Positions 10,484 to 19,800 of a DNA stretch of 64,000 bases are shown here, one piece after another (positions within the stretch are counted from its first letter, which is position 1; each line of letters starts with the position of its first letter). The position numbers and the translations under genes are program-made. The stretch is from Gracilaria vermiculophylla (lineage: Eukaryota; Rhodophyta; Florideophyceae; Gracilariales; Gracilariaceae): positions 3,403,618 through 3,467,617 of the forward strand of contig JAHNZQ020000308.1 of NCBI GenBank assembly GCA_019155205.2, in the 5' to 3' direction. A model generated the notes under the pieces. It was given only the letters and a program-made list of their open reading frames with translations, was not told where the DNA came from and ran no database searches.

Positions 10484-11326
10484 ATGGTCACCGATGTCGA
10501 GACATCTCCTGCTCTAGGATCGCCCCAGAAACTGTCTACCCCCGTTGCGAAACCAAATTCTGTGTCCGCGAAGAAAAAGAAGAAGAGAAGGAATGGTACC
10601 TCGGGAAGTAATTCTGAAAACTCATCAGGATCAGCCTCACCTCTCCCGTCAGAAGCACAGGACGACCCTATGTTCTCTGACACATCACCTGGCGCTTTGG
10701 AGCGGTGGAAGCATCGAGTTCAAAGTTTGCGTTCTTCTCTGAATCAGGCCCAAGCTGAGAATCGTTCCCTGTCGGCTGATTTAAAAGCTGCAATGGCGCG
10801 CGCAAACGATGCAGAGCAGGCAGAGTCAGCCGTCAACAAGGGGTTGCTCACAGCTCGTTCAGTTATCAGTCAGCGCGACCGCTCAATTGCTGAGCTCAAC
10901 GTCATTGTTTCAAATCAACGCGCTGACTTTCGGCGTCTGGAAGACGAGAAGAAAAAGTTAGATAGGAGACTGGTTTTGCTCAAAACAGTTAGTGCAAACC
11001 TCCAAGAAGCACGAGAAGAACGAGATACTGCAGAGAAGAAACTGGAAGATTCCCAGTCAAATGTTGCTCGTTTGAAAAAGCGACTTGCACATTTGCAAGA
11101 AATAATTGAAGGCCATGAGAAACAACTAGAGGTATTGGAGATGACGAAGAAGCATGTTGACAAGCTTCAGAGCCAACTTCACGACCTTCGTGAAGAGAAG
11201 CATCACACTGAGCAACAGGCGGCTAAGAGAAGTGCAATTATTGCCGGAGCCAGTGCTGTTGGTGGTGCAGTCGCTGGATTAGCGTTCTGTCTTTTGACGC
11301 GTGCAAAGGACGACAATGAGCACTAA
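10484..11326 (+). CDS. tail-anchored coiled-coil protein, function unknown
   Basis: The protein has 280 residues from the ATG at 10484. The N-terminal 75 residues are Ser/Lys-rich and include a short basic patch (KKKKKRR). Residues about 80-240 form a long heptad-type coiled coil rich in Glu, Lys, Leu and Gln. A single hydrophobic stretch (IIAGASAVGGAVAGLAFCLL) sits within the last 30 residues, followed by a short charged tail. This is the layout of a tail-anchored membrane protein facing the cytosol, as in Golgi tethers or ER/organelle contact proteins. The Gly/Ala-rich anchor is only weakly hydrophobic. I cannot assign a family. Confidence 0.75.
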   Translation: MVTDVETSPALGSPQKLSTPVAKPNSVSAKKKKKRRNGTSGSNSENSSGSASPLPSEAQDDPMFSDTSPGALERWKHRVQSLRSSLNQAQAENRSLSADLKAAMARANDAEQAESAVNKGLLTARSVISQRDRSIAELNVIVSNQRADFRRLEDEKKKLDRRLVLLKTVSANLQEAREERDTAEKKLEDSQSNVARLKKRLAHLQEIIEGHEKQLEVLEMTKKHVDKLQSQLHDLREEKHHTEQQAAKRSAIIAGASAVGGAVAGLAFCLLTRAKDDNEH

Positions 11327-12838
11327 AACCCTGATGCTAGCGCTCTTGATTGTTGTGAGGGGTCTGAGACATTTGCCCTGGAGCATGCACTATGTCTGAA
11401 GCCAATGTTTGATTGGGAAGGGCGAATTTGAAAACGCTGAACATGCCTGAGGCGCGTTTTTGGGATGCGGTGATGTCCATCCGTGGCCGTGCGCCATTGC
11501 TAGAGCACTATGCGCGCTGAGGTTGAAGTTATATTTCCTAAATCTCTTAATGGTTCTAGTAAACGTAGAACCCTTTGCACTGATGTGCGTGGTAGGTGTT
11601 AGGTTGGAGTGCTGTAGTCTCTATCATGGATGCCGTGCTAGTGCAGCTGAAGATTATTTCAGCTCGTGGAGAAGATACACAATGCTGTACAAGATTGGAT
11701 ATGTATATCAAGGGATCAAGACAATGATAAGGGCGTCTACATGATATCTTTAGCTGATAACAAACAATCCTTCTGATAATCAAATCTTTTCTGAGCGAGA
11801 AATCTGCGCATCTTACATGATTCGACTCTATCATGCAAAGCGTGAACCTTAAGATGGTAAAATGCAGTATGCAAGTGCCTCGTTTATACTGGGAGGAGCA
11901 TATCTTAAACAAACGTTGAGGACGTCCAAAGCGATGGGTGGCTAGAAGACGTGCACCAGTTTTTCAGCGATGGTCAAGAGCGTACCGAACAACCTGGGGG
12001 CACTAGTTCCAAAAGCACTCTTACTTAGGGCCGGAAAACTGCAGAGCTCAATTTGCTTCATCCCGGCTTGAGTGATGTCAAAAACATTTGCTCAATGACT
12101 TCGCCATGGATTGAAGCTACCTCTACCGATCGATACGACTCAGAATTAGCGCGTTTCACTTGGATCCAAAACAAAGTAGCGGGCATCACCCTGGAATCAG
12201 TCCCGAATTGGACTGTGAAGACGAAAATGAATTCCTCAGCACTTCAGCGGCTCCAAGGGGGCGCGATATACATCGGTGAATACTGCGCACCATACCTATG
12301 GAGCTCAGTGTCTGTTGTTGTGGGCATACTGTTTCAGATGTTCATCGTCGCTGCACATTCTCTGTATGGGTTTTAATTGCCTGCAACTCGTCGTCTCGGC
12401 ACACTCATGAGTTTGAAATGCTTATGGCGCTCTGTATGGCCTGCATGTCAGCAATGTCCTTTGTCATTGCTGGTCAAAGCACATGCTTTTGTGTCAAGTT
12501 CACGATGCGACGGTGTCGACAACGCACCATCGAATCTCGCTGCCCTGGGCACGGGCAAGATTTTTGGATTTTTTTTGGAATGCGTGGGGAACCTCTCACG
12601 TCTGGCCCCTTTCTCCAAACACTTCAGAGGTCGATGCTCAGACATCGTCCGCCCCTTGTTGTCGCCGGCGAAGCACCTACCGAAGTTTGCCCGTCTCTCA
12701 ACTCCGGCAGCGCTGTCTGCGATACGTTCCCTTTGCTTTTTCAGCGCTGCGTTTGGTTTGCTTCTTTGCGCCTATGCATCTATTGTGAAATATTCTTCTC
12801 GAAATAACACTGTTTTCGGCCACGTACCTCACAACAGA
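11327..12838. other. intergenic; possible long 5' region of the Ubl-bZIP gene
   Basis: No separate gene is supported. From about 12,300 to 12,830 three forward frames are open at once, so openness there is not evidence of coding. The frame of the downstream gene stays open back to 12377, with ATGs at 12407 and 12839. Confidence 0.45.
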
Positions 12839-14857
12839 ATGTCGGGCAAGAACGCAGCAAACGGTGCTGTGCCTGGGTCTGACCTCGATCGCTACGGTCC
12901 TAGTTCATCTCTTCCTCTCCTCGTGCGCATGCCAGATGGTGAGGACCACCAAATCGATATACCCTCAAATGCTTCTGTCAAAGACCTCAAGACTTCCATT
13001 GCTAACCTGCCATGGCAACCCTCCGGCACCGACCCGCAGCAACAATCACTTGAGCTCGAATTCGGAGGGGAAACATTGAATGAAAACCAAACCTTGAGCC
13101 ACTATCATATCCCAGAGGTATATGACCATGCGGATGGCTTCCTGAAAACTATTTCGGACAGCGGCTACCTAGATCCTGATAAGAAGGTCGAGGCTCTGGA
13201 TAAGGCATGTGCCGTTGTACGAGGCATTTCAAGGGGAGAAAAGGACATGGAGCGTCTCATTGGCGCTGCATTTGATGACGCCAATGACGATACACCTGCT
13301 TCACCGTCTGCTCAACCTTCGCTTCGCGCCATGAAGCGTTCTCGTCTAAGTCGCATACCTTCCTTGAACTTGGGAGCACTGAACTACCTTGGACCCGAAG
13401 GGAAGCCCTTGACAAAACTTTTCTCTCCGTCAGCGCCACCCACGCCTCGGCAACTCATTAGAAAGCTTAGTATCATGCGACCGGACCTTTACGATTCAGA
13501 AGCTGCGGTAAAAGCTACAAGCTCCTTGTCACTGAGGAATATCGCAAACTTGGCAAATAACATACCTGCTCGCCCAAGTGAATCTCCGAATATCGGGAGT
13601 GGAGAACTTAAGAGAGGGAACACATGGTTTCACGAAATTATGAATTCCATGAACACCTCCCTGCGAGATCCGAGAAAACGTGCAGTCCATCATGAGACCC
13701 AAGAAGAAGTAGAGGGTGATAGTGAAGGTGAAAATGGCCTGGGAACGGACGAAGGAAACGTATCTGGTGACCGGAAGGATCTACCTTTCGAGGGGCAAAC
13801 AAAAATTCGGCTTCGATCCACCCAAAACAAAATGGACTCGTCCTCAGCTGATGTAGATGAAAACGAAACAACGACAGCCCCGATAAACGATATGAACGTC
13901 ATCAACGAAACGTTAATCAAGCCAGAAGGGGATACATTGACTGCTGCGAAATCGTCGACAAAGGATCAAGATGGATCTAAGCCAGAAACAGATGGTGGCT
14001 CGTCGACTACATCTGTATCAAAGAAGGATCCGGAAGAGGCAGAAATGAAGAAAAGCACTCGGAACCAGATAGATGTATCAAATACGAGCATCCAAACGCC
14101 TCCGAAACAGGTAACAACGTCGAGCGAATCGCACTCTATAGTGCCATCTCGACCGATAGTGCATCAAGACAAACAAGTTATTGGCTTGACTCCGGAACGC
14201 CAAGCTAGCGGGGAGGAGGTGAGACAGCCGAGGAAACGAGGAAGGAAACGAAAAAACCCGCATCTCACGGAAGAGGAAAGGAAGGCACAAAGGCAAGCGC
14301 AGAATAGAGAAAGTGCCAAGCTCTCTCGAATCCGTCGGAAGCACTTGACTATGGAATACGAAAGGAGAGTGAACACTCTAGAAGGCGAGAACGAAAATCT
14401 ACGAGACACCATCAGTGGACTGGAGGATCGTCTTCAAATGCTACAGAATTTGCTTACCATCACTGTGCAACGGAGAAGCATCCCGCAAGTTCACCCTTCA
14501 TTAATATCATCGGCCACTGCAGCCATTGGCCAAGGGCCACAAACCCGACTCAATCCAACAATAAACCCTCATATACCCATGGCAGGCCAGCCGGGCGCTG
14601 TCTCACAAGCTGCGCTTGTTTCACGGGCCCTCAACGCACAGGCTTTGATGGGAAACCCGAACATAATGGCTCGAACTGGTGCAATGCCGCACACGGGTAT
14701 GATGCATGCACAAAACGTGTTGAGCACGCAGCGCCCCGTCAACGCTAACGACTCTCTTGCAGGACACACTCAAGCACTTTCAGCGTCAAGGCCTCTAGGA
14801 TCCAAGGCTCCGTCGCATTCAAATCCGTTGACAAACTTTCCGTACAAAAACTTTTGA
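12839..14857 (+). CDS. bZIP transcription factor with N-terminal ubiquitin-like domain
   Basis: From the ATG at 12839 the protein has 672 residues. Residues about 25-95 read as a ubiquitin-like fold: LPLLVRMPDGEDHQIDI, then SVKDLKTSI, then LELEFGGETLNENQTLSHYHI, the pattern of beta strands, helix and final strand in ubiquitin-like domains. The middle is a long acidic, Ser/Thr-rich, probably disordered segment. The C-terminal third has a bZIP: a basic region with the NRESAKLSR core at about residue 489, preceded by RKRGRKRKNP, then a leucine zipper (EYERRVNTLEGENENLRDTI). It should bind DNA as a dimer in the nucleus. The frame is open upstream to 12377; a start at 12407 would add a hydrophobic segment (FFSAAFGLLLCAYASI) and could make a membrane-tethered form, but other frames are open there too. 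Confidence 0.82.
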   Translation: MSGKNAANGAVPGSDLDRYGPSSSLPLLVRMPDGEDHQIDIPSNASVKDLKTSIANLPWQPSGTDPQQQSLELEFGGETLNENQTLSHYHIPEVYDHADGFLKTISDSGYLDPDKKVEALDKACAVVRGISRGEKDMERLIGAAFDDANDDTPASPSAQPSLRAMKRSRLSRIPSLNLGALNYLGPEGKPLTKLFSPSAPPTPRQLIRKLSIMRPDLYDSEAAVKATSSLSLRNIANLANNIPARPSESPNIGSGELKRGNTWFHEIMNSMNTSLRDPRKRAVHHETQEEVEGDSEGENGLGTDEGNVSGDRKDLPFEGQTKIRLRSTQNKMDSSSADVDENETTTAPINDMNVINETLIKPEGDTLTAAKSSTKDQDGSKPETDGGSSTTSVSKKDPEEAEMKKSTRNQIDVSNTSIQTPPKQVTTSSESHSIVPSRPIVHQDKQVIGLTPERQASGEEVRQPRKRGRKRKNPHLTEEERKAQRQAQNRESAKLSRIRRKHLTMEYERRVNTLEGENENLRDTISGLEDRLQMLQNLLTITVQRRSIPQVHPSLISSATAAIGQGPQTRLNPTINPHIPMAGQPGAVSQAALVSRALNAQALMGNPNIMARTGAMPHTGMMHAQNVLSTQRPVNANDSLAGHTQALSASRPLGSKAPSHSNPLTNFPYKNF

Positions 14858-15218
14858 TGATTATAAGATGGCCGCTTGTCTTAATTTGCACCCTTTGTTA
14901 CGCATTATAATCTGTGCATGAGGAGGGTGCTTTCCTGGCGCCTTCGTTTTTGCAAGCAATACCAGGAGCCACGATCATTAGGACTCGTATTTTTTTCTTA
15001 ATGACTCACCATGTTTGCTCAGCAATCAATCATTTTTTTTCCTCTTTACGTACGATCTCAAAAAACAAATTGAGTTTATACATCTCTACTCGTTTAACAG
15101 GCGACGTGAACAAGTTGATTCATTGACAAAAAGGCCTCTGTCTTTTCCAGGTCTGAAGACATTTATACATTATGATTGTTACATTGAGCATGGAATGAAT
15201 CGAATGCTTGGTTCGCCT
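14858..15218. other. convergent 3' intergenic region
   Basis: 361 bp, T-rich on the plus strand, between two genes that end toward each other. Probably 3' UTRs; nothing else seen. Confidence 0.5.
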
Positions 15219-16508
15219 CTAACTCGGTGATATTGTTCTTCGCAAGAAACGTTGAAAACGTTGGAGTAAAGATTGGGGCGCGCAATCTTCTGGTTTTGTT
15301 ATTTTCCCCCCATCCTCTTCTAGAAGTTCTGTGATGAGTTGCTTTTGGCGTGTGGTGAGATCTTCAGGCACAACAATCTTGAAATGAACGACTTGGTTCC
15401 CACGGCGCGGGCTGTTGACACCGCGCATTGCACGGCCGTGTAGGACGTACGTGTCATCAGGTTGCGTGCCTGGTCGTACCGATACACTCTCTGTACCATC
15501 TAGTGTTCGCACTTCGACGGTGCCGCCCAGAGCGGCCTGCGCGAAAGTAATAGGAGCAACGACGTGTAAATCCTTACCGCTCCGATGGAAATAGTCGTCT
15601 TCTTTAACTTTGACCTGAATAAAGAGGTCGCCCGGGGGCCCCCTCCTGATGCCAGTGGCTCCAGCGCCCGGAACGCGAAGCACCATGCCAGTATCGCACC
15701 CGGGCGGGAAAGAGACAGACGCATCCTTGAAAGCACCTACGACGCCATCGCCATCACATGTAGAGCAAGGGTCACGCATGATGTCGCCTGTTCCGTTACA
15801 ACGATGGCATGACATGATAACACTTTGGAACATGCCAGCGGTTGTGCGCACGCGCCCTTCGCCGGAGCACTGCGAGCAACGAGTTATACTCGTTGATGCG
15901 GTCTTGCCCGAACCAGCACACTGATGGCACGTATCAACAGAGTGGGTTCGCACCTGCTTGCTGACACCAAAGGCGGCTTCCTTCAATGAGAGCGTGACGA
16001 CTGCATGCTTGTCATCGCCAGGCAGAGGATCGTCAACGGCGGGGCGCTGAACTTGCCGCCCTGTAAAGAACTGGCCAAATTCGCGCAGAACTTCGTCGAT
16101 ATCAGGTGTGGCATACTGACCAGTGGCGCCAGCTGCCGCAGCAGCAGGATCGGCGCCCTGGTCAGCGGCACGGACGCCTTCTTCCCCAAAACGGTCGTAG
16201 ATGCGACGCTTGTTCTTGTCAGAAAGGGTCTGGTACGCGTGGTTCACCTGGGCGAATGTGTCGCGGTCGCCGTTGGACGTATCAGGGTGATGATTCTTAG
16301 CCAAGCGATAGTAGGCCTTCTTGATCTCTGACGGAGAGGCGTCGCGCGAGACGCCTAGTAGGTCGTAGTAATCGGCGGATGCGCGTTGGGAGGCGGAGCT
16401 TGCAGAGCCGGAGAGCGCTCGCAGAGCTGCGCGGGCGCGGGCGGACGAGGGAGGCGGGGCGGAGGCAGAGAGTGCGCGAGCGGCGCGACAAAGCAGAGGC
16501 GACGCCAT
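15219..16508 (-). CDS. type I DnaJ/Hsp40 co-chaperone, organellar (probably mitochondrial)
   Basis: This protein stimulates an organellar Hsp70 and binds unfolded clients. Numbered from the ATG at 16508, an Arg/Ala/Ser-rich presequence (MASPLLCRAARALSASA) leads to the J domain at about 47-110 with HPD at 74-76. Four zinc-finger repeats follow: CHQCAGSG, CSQCSGEG, CHRCNGTG and CSTCDGDG. The C-terminal substrate-binding domains finish the protein at about 429 residues, as in Mdj1/Tid1 and bacterial DnaJ. An ATG at 16607 would add 33 Pro-rich residues encoded over a G homopolymer and would bury the presequence, so the shorter start is preferred. It diverges from the SIN3 gene. Confidence 0.92.
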   Translation of the reverse strand: MASPLLCRAARALSASAPPPSSARARAALRALSGSASSASQRASADYYDLLGVSRDASPSEIKKAYYRLAKNHHPDTSNGDRDTFAQVNHAYQTLSDKNKRRIYDRFGEEGVRAADQGADPAAAAAGATGQYATPDIDEVLREFGQFFTGRQVQRPAVDDPLPGDDKHAVVTLSLKEAAFGVSKQVRTHSVDTCHQCAGSGKTASTSITRCSQCSGEGRVRTTAGMFQSVIMSCHRCNGTGDIMRDPCSTCDGDGVVGAFKDASVSFPPGCDTGMVLRVPGAGATGIRRGPPGDLFIQVKVKEDDYFHRSGKDLHVVAPITFAQAALGGTVEVRTLDGTESVSVRPGTQPDDTYVLHGRAMRGVNSPRRGNQVVHFKIVVPEDLTTRQKQLITELLEEDGGKITKPEDCAPQSLLQRFQRFLRRTISPS

Positions 16509-16820
16509 GGGCACGGGGGCTGCAAAGGGGGGGGGGGGCAAGAGGGGCGGGGGGGGCGAGGATGGTGGGGGCGATGACGGACGGCGACGACCGCGGGGGG
16601 CGCACATGGAGCTTGTGCGCTAAGGATGCACACGGGTGCGCGTCACATCACGGACACGCGTGGCGCGCGACGTGCTGTCCAGGTGGGGCGCAGTGGCGTG
16701 ATGCGCGGCGCCCCGAGCGCGCGCGTGCGCTGTGCGCGCCCTTTTGAAGAGCGCACGACACTCACAACGCCATGTGCCGCCGTCTGCCTACGAGAAGCCC
16801 CTCCCACGCCGCCGCCCGCG
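16509..16820. promoter_or_regulatory. divergent promoter region between DnaJ and SIN3 genes
   Basis: With the preferred starts (16508 and 16821) the two head-to-head genes are separated by 312 bp. With the outermost ATGs (16607 and 16626) they would be 18 bp apart, which leaves no room for promoters. The interval is GC-rich and contains a run of 13 G near 16,527-16,539. No TATA box seen. Confidence 0.5.
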
Positions 16821-19800
16821 ATGCATTCGCCGCCTCGCTCGTCACCGCAGCGCTCGCCGCCGCGGGCGCTGGAGTCGTTTGGCGCCGCATTGCGTACCCC
16901 CGTCGAGCCTAAACGACCCCCTAGCAACTCCTCTGCGCCACTCCCGCAACGCCACGCCGCTGCGCCTTCCCCGCTACGTTCCTTACACGCTTCACCACCG
17001 CCACCGCCCCCACCTCCCCCGCCGCCGCCACCGTCATTAGGACCTCCTCCGTCTCTTCCACGCTCCGTTTTGCTGCCTTCCACCAGGGCGTCCTCCGTAA
17101 TGCAAACGCTGCCGCCTTTTCAGCATGCTCCCCCTCGCCGCCCGTCACCCTCTCCAGGCCGAATGCCCGTCGACGCTACGCCGCTTTATCCGCATCCACT
17201 CCGCGTCCCCATCCAGCCACTCGTCGCCGACGCCTCTGGCCCACCTCCGCGCCCGCGTATGCCGCCGCCGCCACACTTGCAGTACGCCCGCGCACTGCCC
17301 CATGACACGCGGTCTCTCCCACCTCCCCATTTCGACGTCTACCACCTTCCGCAGCACGCTGTTCAACCGCGGCTGGTGGAGCGATCTGCGTCTCCGGTTA
17401 TGCTGCCTGTACTCAGCAGTAGCGCGCAACCCAACGTACCCCCGCGTCGCCTCCATGCCGCGCCCAATGAGGCGCTCGATGAAGCGCAGCCGCTTTCACA
17501 GTCACCCCCCCGCATCGAGACGTCGTCTTCGGCGCAGCAATCGCAGCGTAACGCTCAGTCACCCGTTCGACACGCACCTCCAGACCATCGCAAGCCTCCG
17601 AGACAGCCGTCTCCTCCGCCACAACAGCCCCCATCTTCTCGTGACGCGCTCAAGCAGCCACCGCAAACGCTTGCTCCTCTGCCGCCATCTAACGGCACTA
17701 TGCCGCTTCGCGCGCCGCCTGGTTCGCTGCCACCACCCTTGAACGAGCTCCGATCACCTTCACGGCAACCTGGTCGGTCTCCTCAGCTCACCAACGCCAA
17801 GCAGTCTGCACAAGCAAATCCTCCACACCAATCGCTTCATCTGCCACCTCGCTCAATGTCGCATGAAGAATATGGCCAACGGCCTCCTATGCCTCTCCAT
17901 TTACCTCACAACAAGTCGCATTGGCATCTACAACCCCACATGATGCCTCACCCGTCACACAGACCACATCACCCGCATATGTTGCCCTCGAATCCGGTCG
18001 CCGATCACCCTTCATATCAACATGATGCGCACTGGCATCCTCACCATCCTCACCCCCTCGCCCAGTATGAAAGCGCCGCCCCGCCGCGAACACACCCGTC
18101 TGCAATCCCCGATCCATCTAAAACGCATCCCCGAAACACCTGGCCGAGTGTTCGCTTCCTCCCGCCGCCTGGAACCCCTCCACATGGTGCTCCTCGACTC
18201 TCGCACCAGCAACAAGGTGTTGAGCAACAACAACCGCATACGCAACCGAACCATCATATGAGCGATGCTCAATCATATCCGTACCAGCAGGCCTTGCGAC
18301 ACCCATCTATGCTACCCGTTTCGGACTCACAGCAGCATGCTCTTGACACCCATGCATCTGTCGGTCCGCCTTCCGGCATGCATCAACGTTCACAGTCCCC
18401 TGTGCATCAGATTTCACAATCTGCTACGACGCTCAAGCGCAATTCGAGTCCCGGGTTGGGTAACGTTGCGGCTGTGTCGAGAGTTCCAACTTCTGCAGCG
18501 TTACAGCCGCAGTCGTCGCGCGATGAGTCGTCGCCGCAGATACCCCATTCCACTCCAGCCTCCGTGCCGCATGATATCAATCATAGTACCGTTCATCCTG
18601 ATGCTTCTGCTGCTGAAAAAAGGAAGAGACCATCACACAAAGATAGCGATCGAGGACACCAGGCTCAGCCGCCAGCGCAGCAGCCGCCGCCACCCCCCTC
18701 ATCATCAGCACCTCACCCTGCTAATGAGGAAAACATGAACATGCAACGTCGCGAGCTGAAGGTGGAAGACGCCCTTGCCTACCTGGAGAAGGTCAAGAGT
18801 CAGTTTTCAGGACACGATATCACTGTCTACAATCAGTTTCTTGATATTATGAAGGAGTTCAAAACCCAAGCTATTGATACAAGGCAGGTTATACACCGCG
18901 TCGCCGAGTTATTTCGTGGCCACAAAGAGCTTATTTTAGGCTTTAACACTTTTCTTCCTCCCGGGTACAACATCTGCGTAACTGAGGGATCAAGTGGAGT
19001 GCTCAGGACGGGCTACGAAGGACCGGGAGGATTCAGCGAATTACCTACAGCGCGCAAGGTTTCTTCGAAAAACACAGCATCGCGACCTAATTCCAAAAAG
19101 AAACAAAACGTCGCTAACTCAAATGCTACAGGCTCTTCTGTAGCACTCAGTCCTAAACGAAAAGATTCAAAGAAGCCGCATCATACCTCCAGCAGTACTC
19201 AGGGTGTCGCCGTGAATGCTTCACACTTCCAGTCCGCAGGCACTGTACATCCTCAATCGCTGCATCAGGCGAACGCAGTTGCTGTTTCCTTAGACCACGA
19301 CGAAAAGCAGCAAGCACGAGCGCAGTGCTTGCTTCTGACTTCTGAAGACAAGTTTTCAGGACCACCTGGCAAGGGGTTTGGTACGCGTCGCCCACTTCCA
19401 AAGGTTGAAGAGGATATGCGAACGGCTCAAGTCCCAAGCATGCCAAGAGCAAGTCGACCAAAGCACGAAGAGACTCAGGCGCGGGCGATGGAATTTGAGA
19501 GGGCGATAGGATTCGTGACCTCTATAAAAGAAAGGTTTGCAGACACGCCAAAGACGTTTGAAGAGTTTCTTGACACTCTCAGCCGCTTTCGGTCTCAACA
19601 AACTAGCATAAGAGAGGTATTTGAGACGGTGGCGAGTTTGTTTGGTCCACACAAAGATTTGCTCTCCCAGTTCAAGGAGTTTCTTCCATCTATTGCCATC
19701 ACGGGTTTTTCCGATTCAAAGCCACTGCGAAACAGGGGTGGATCACATGGTCCACGTGGAGGTACGACGGAGAAGTCTACGGCACATTCGGCACCTTCAA

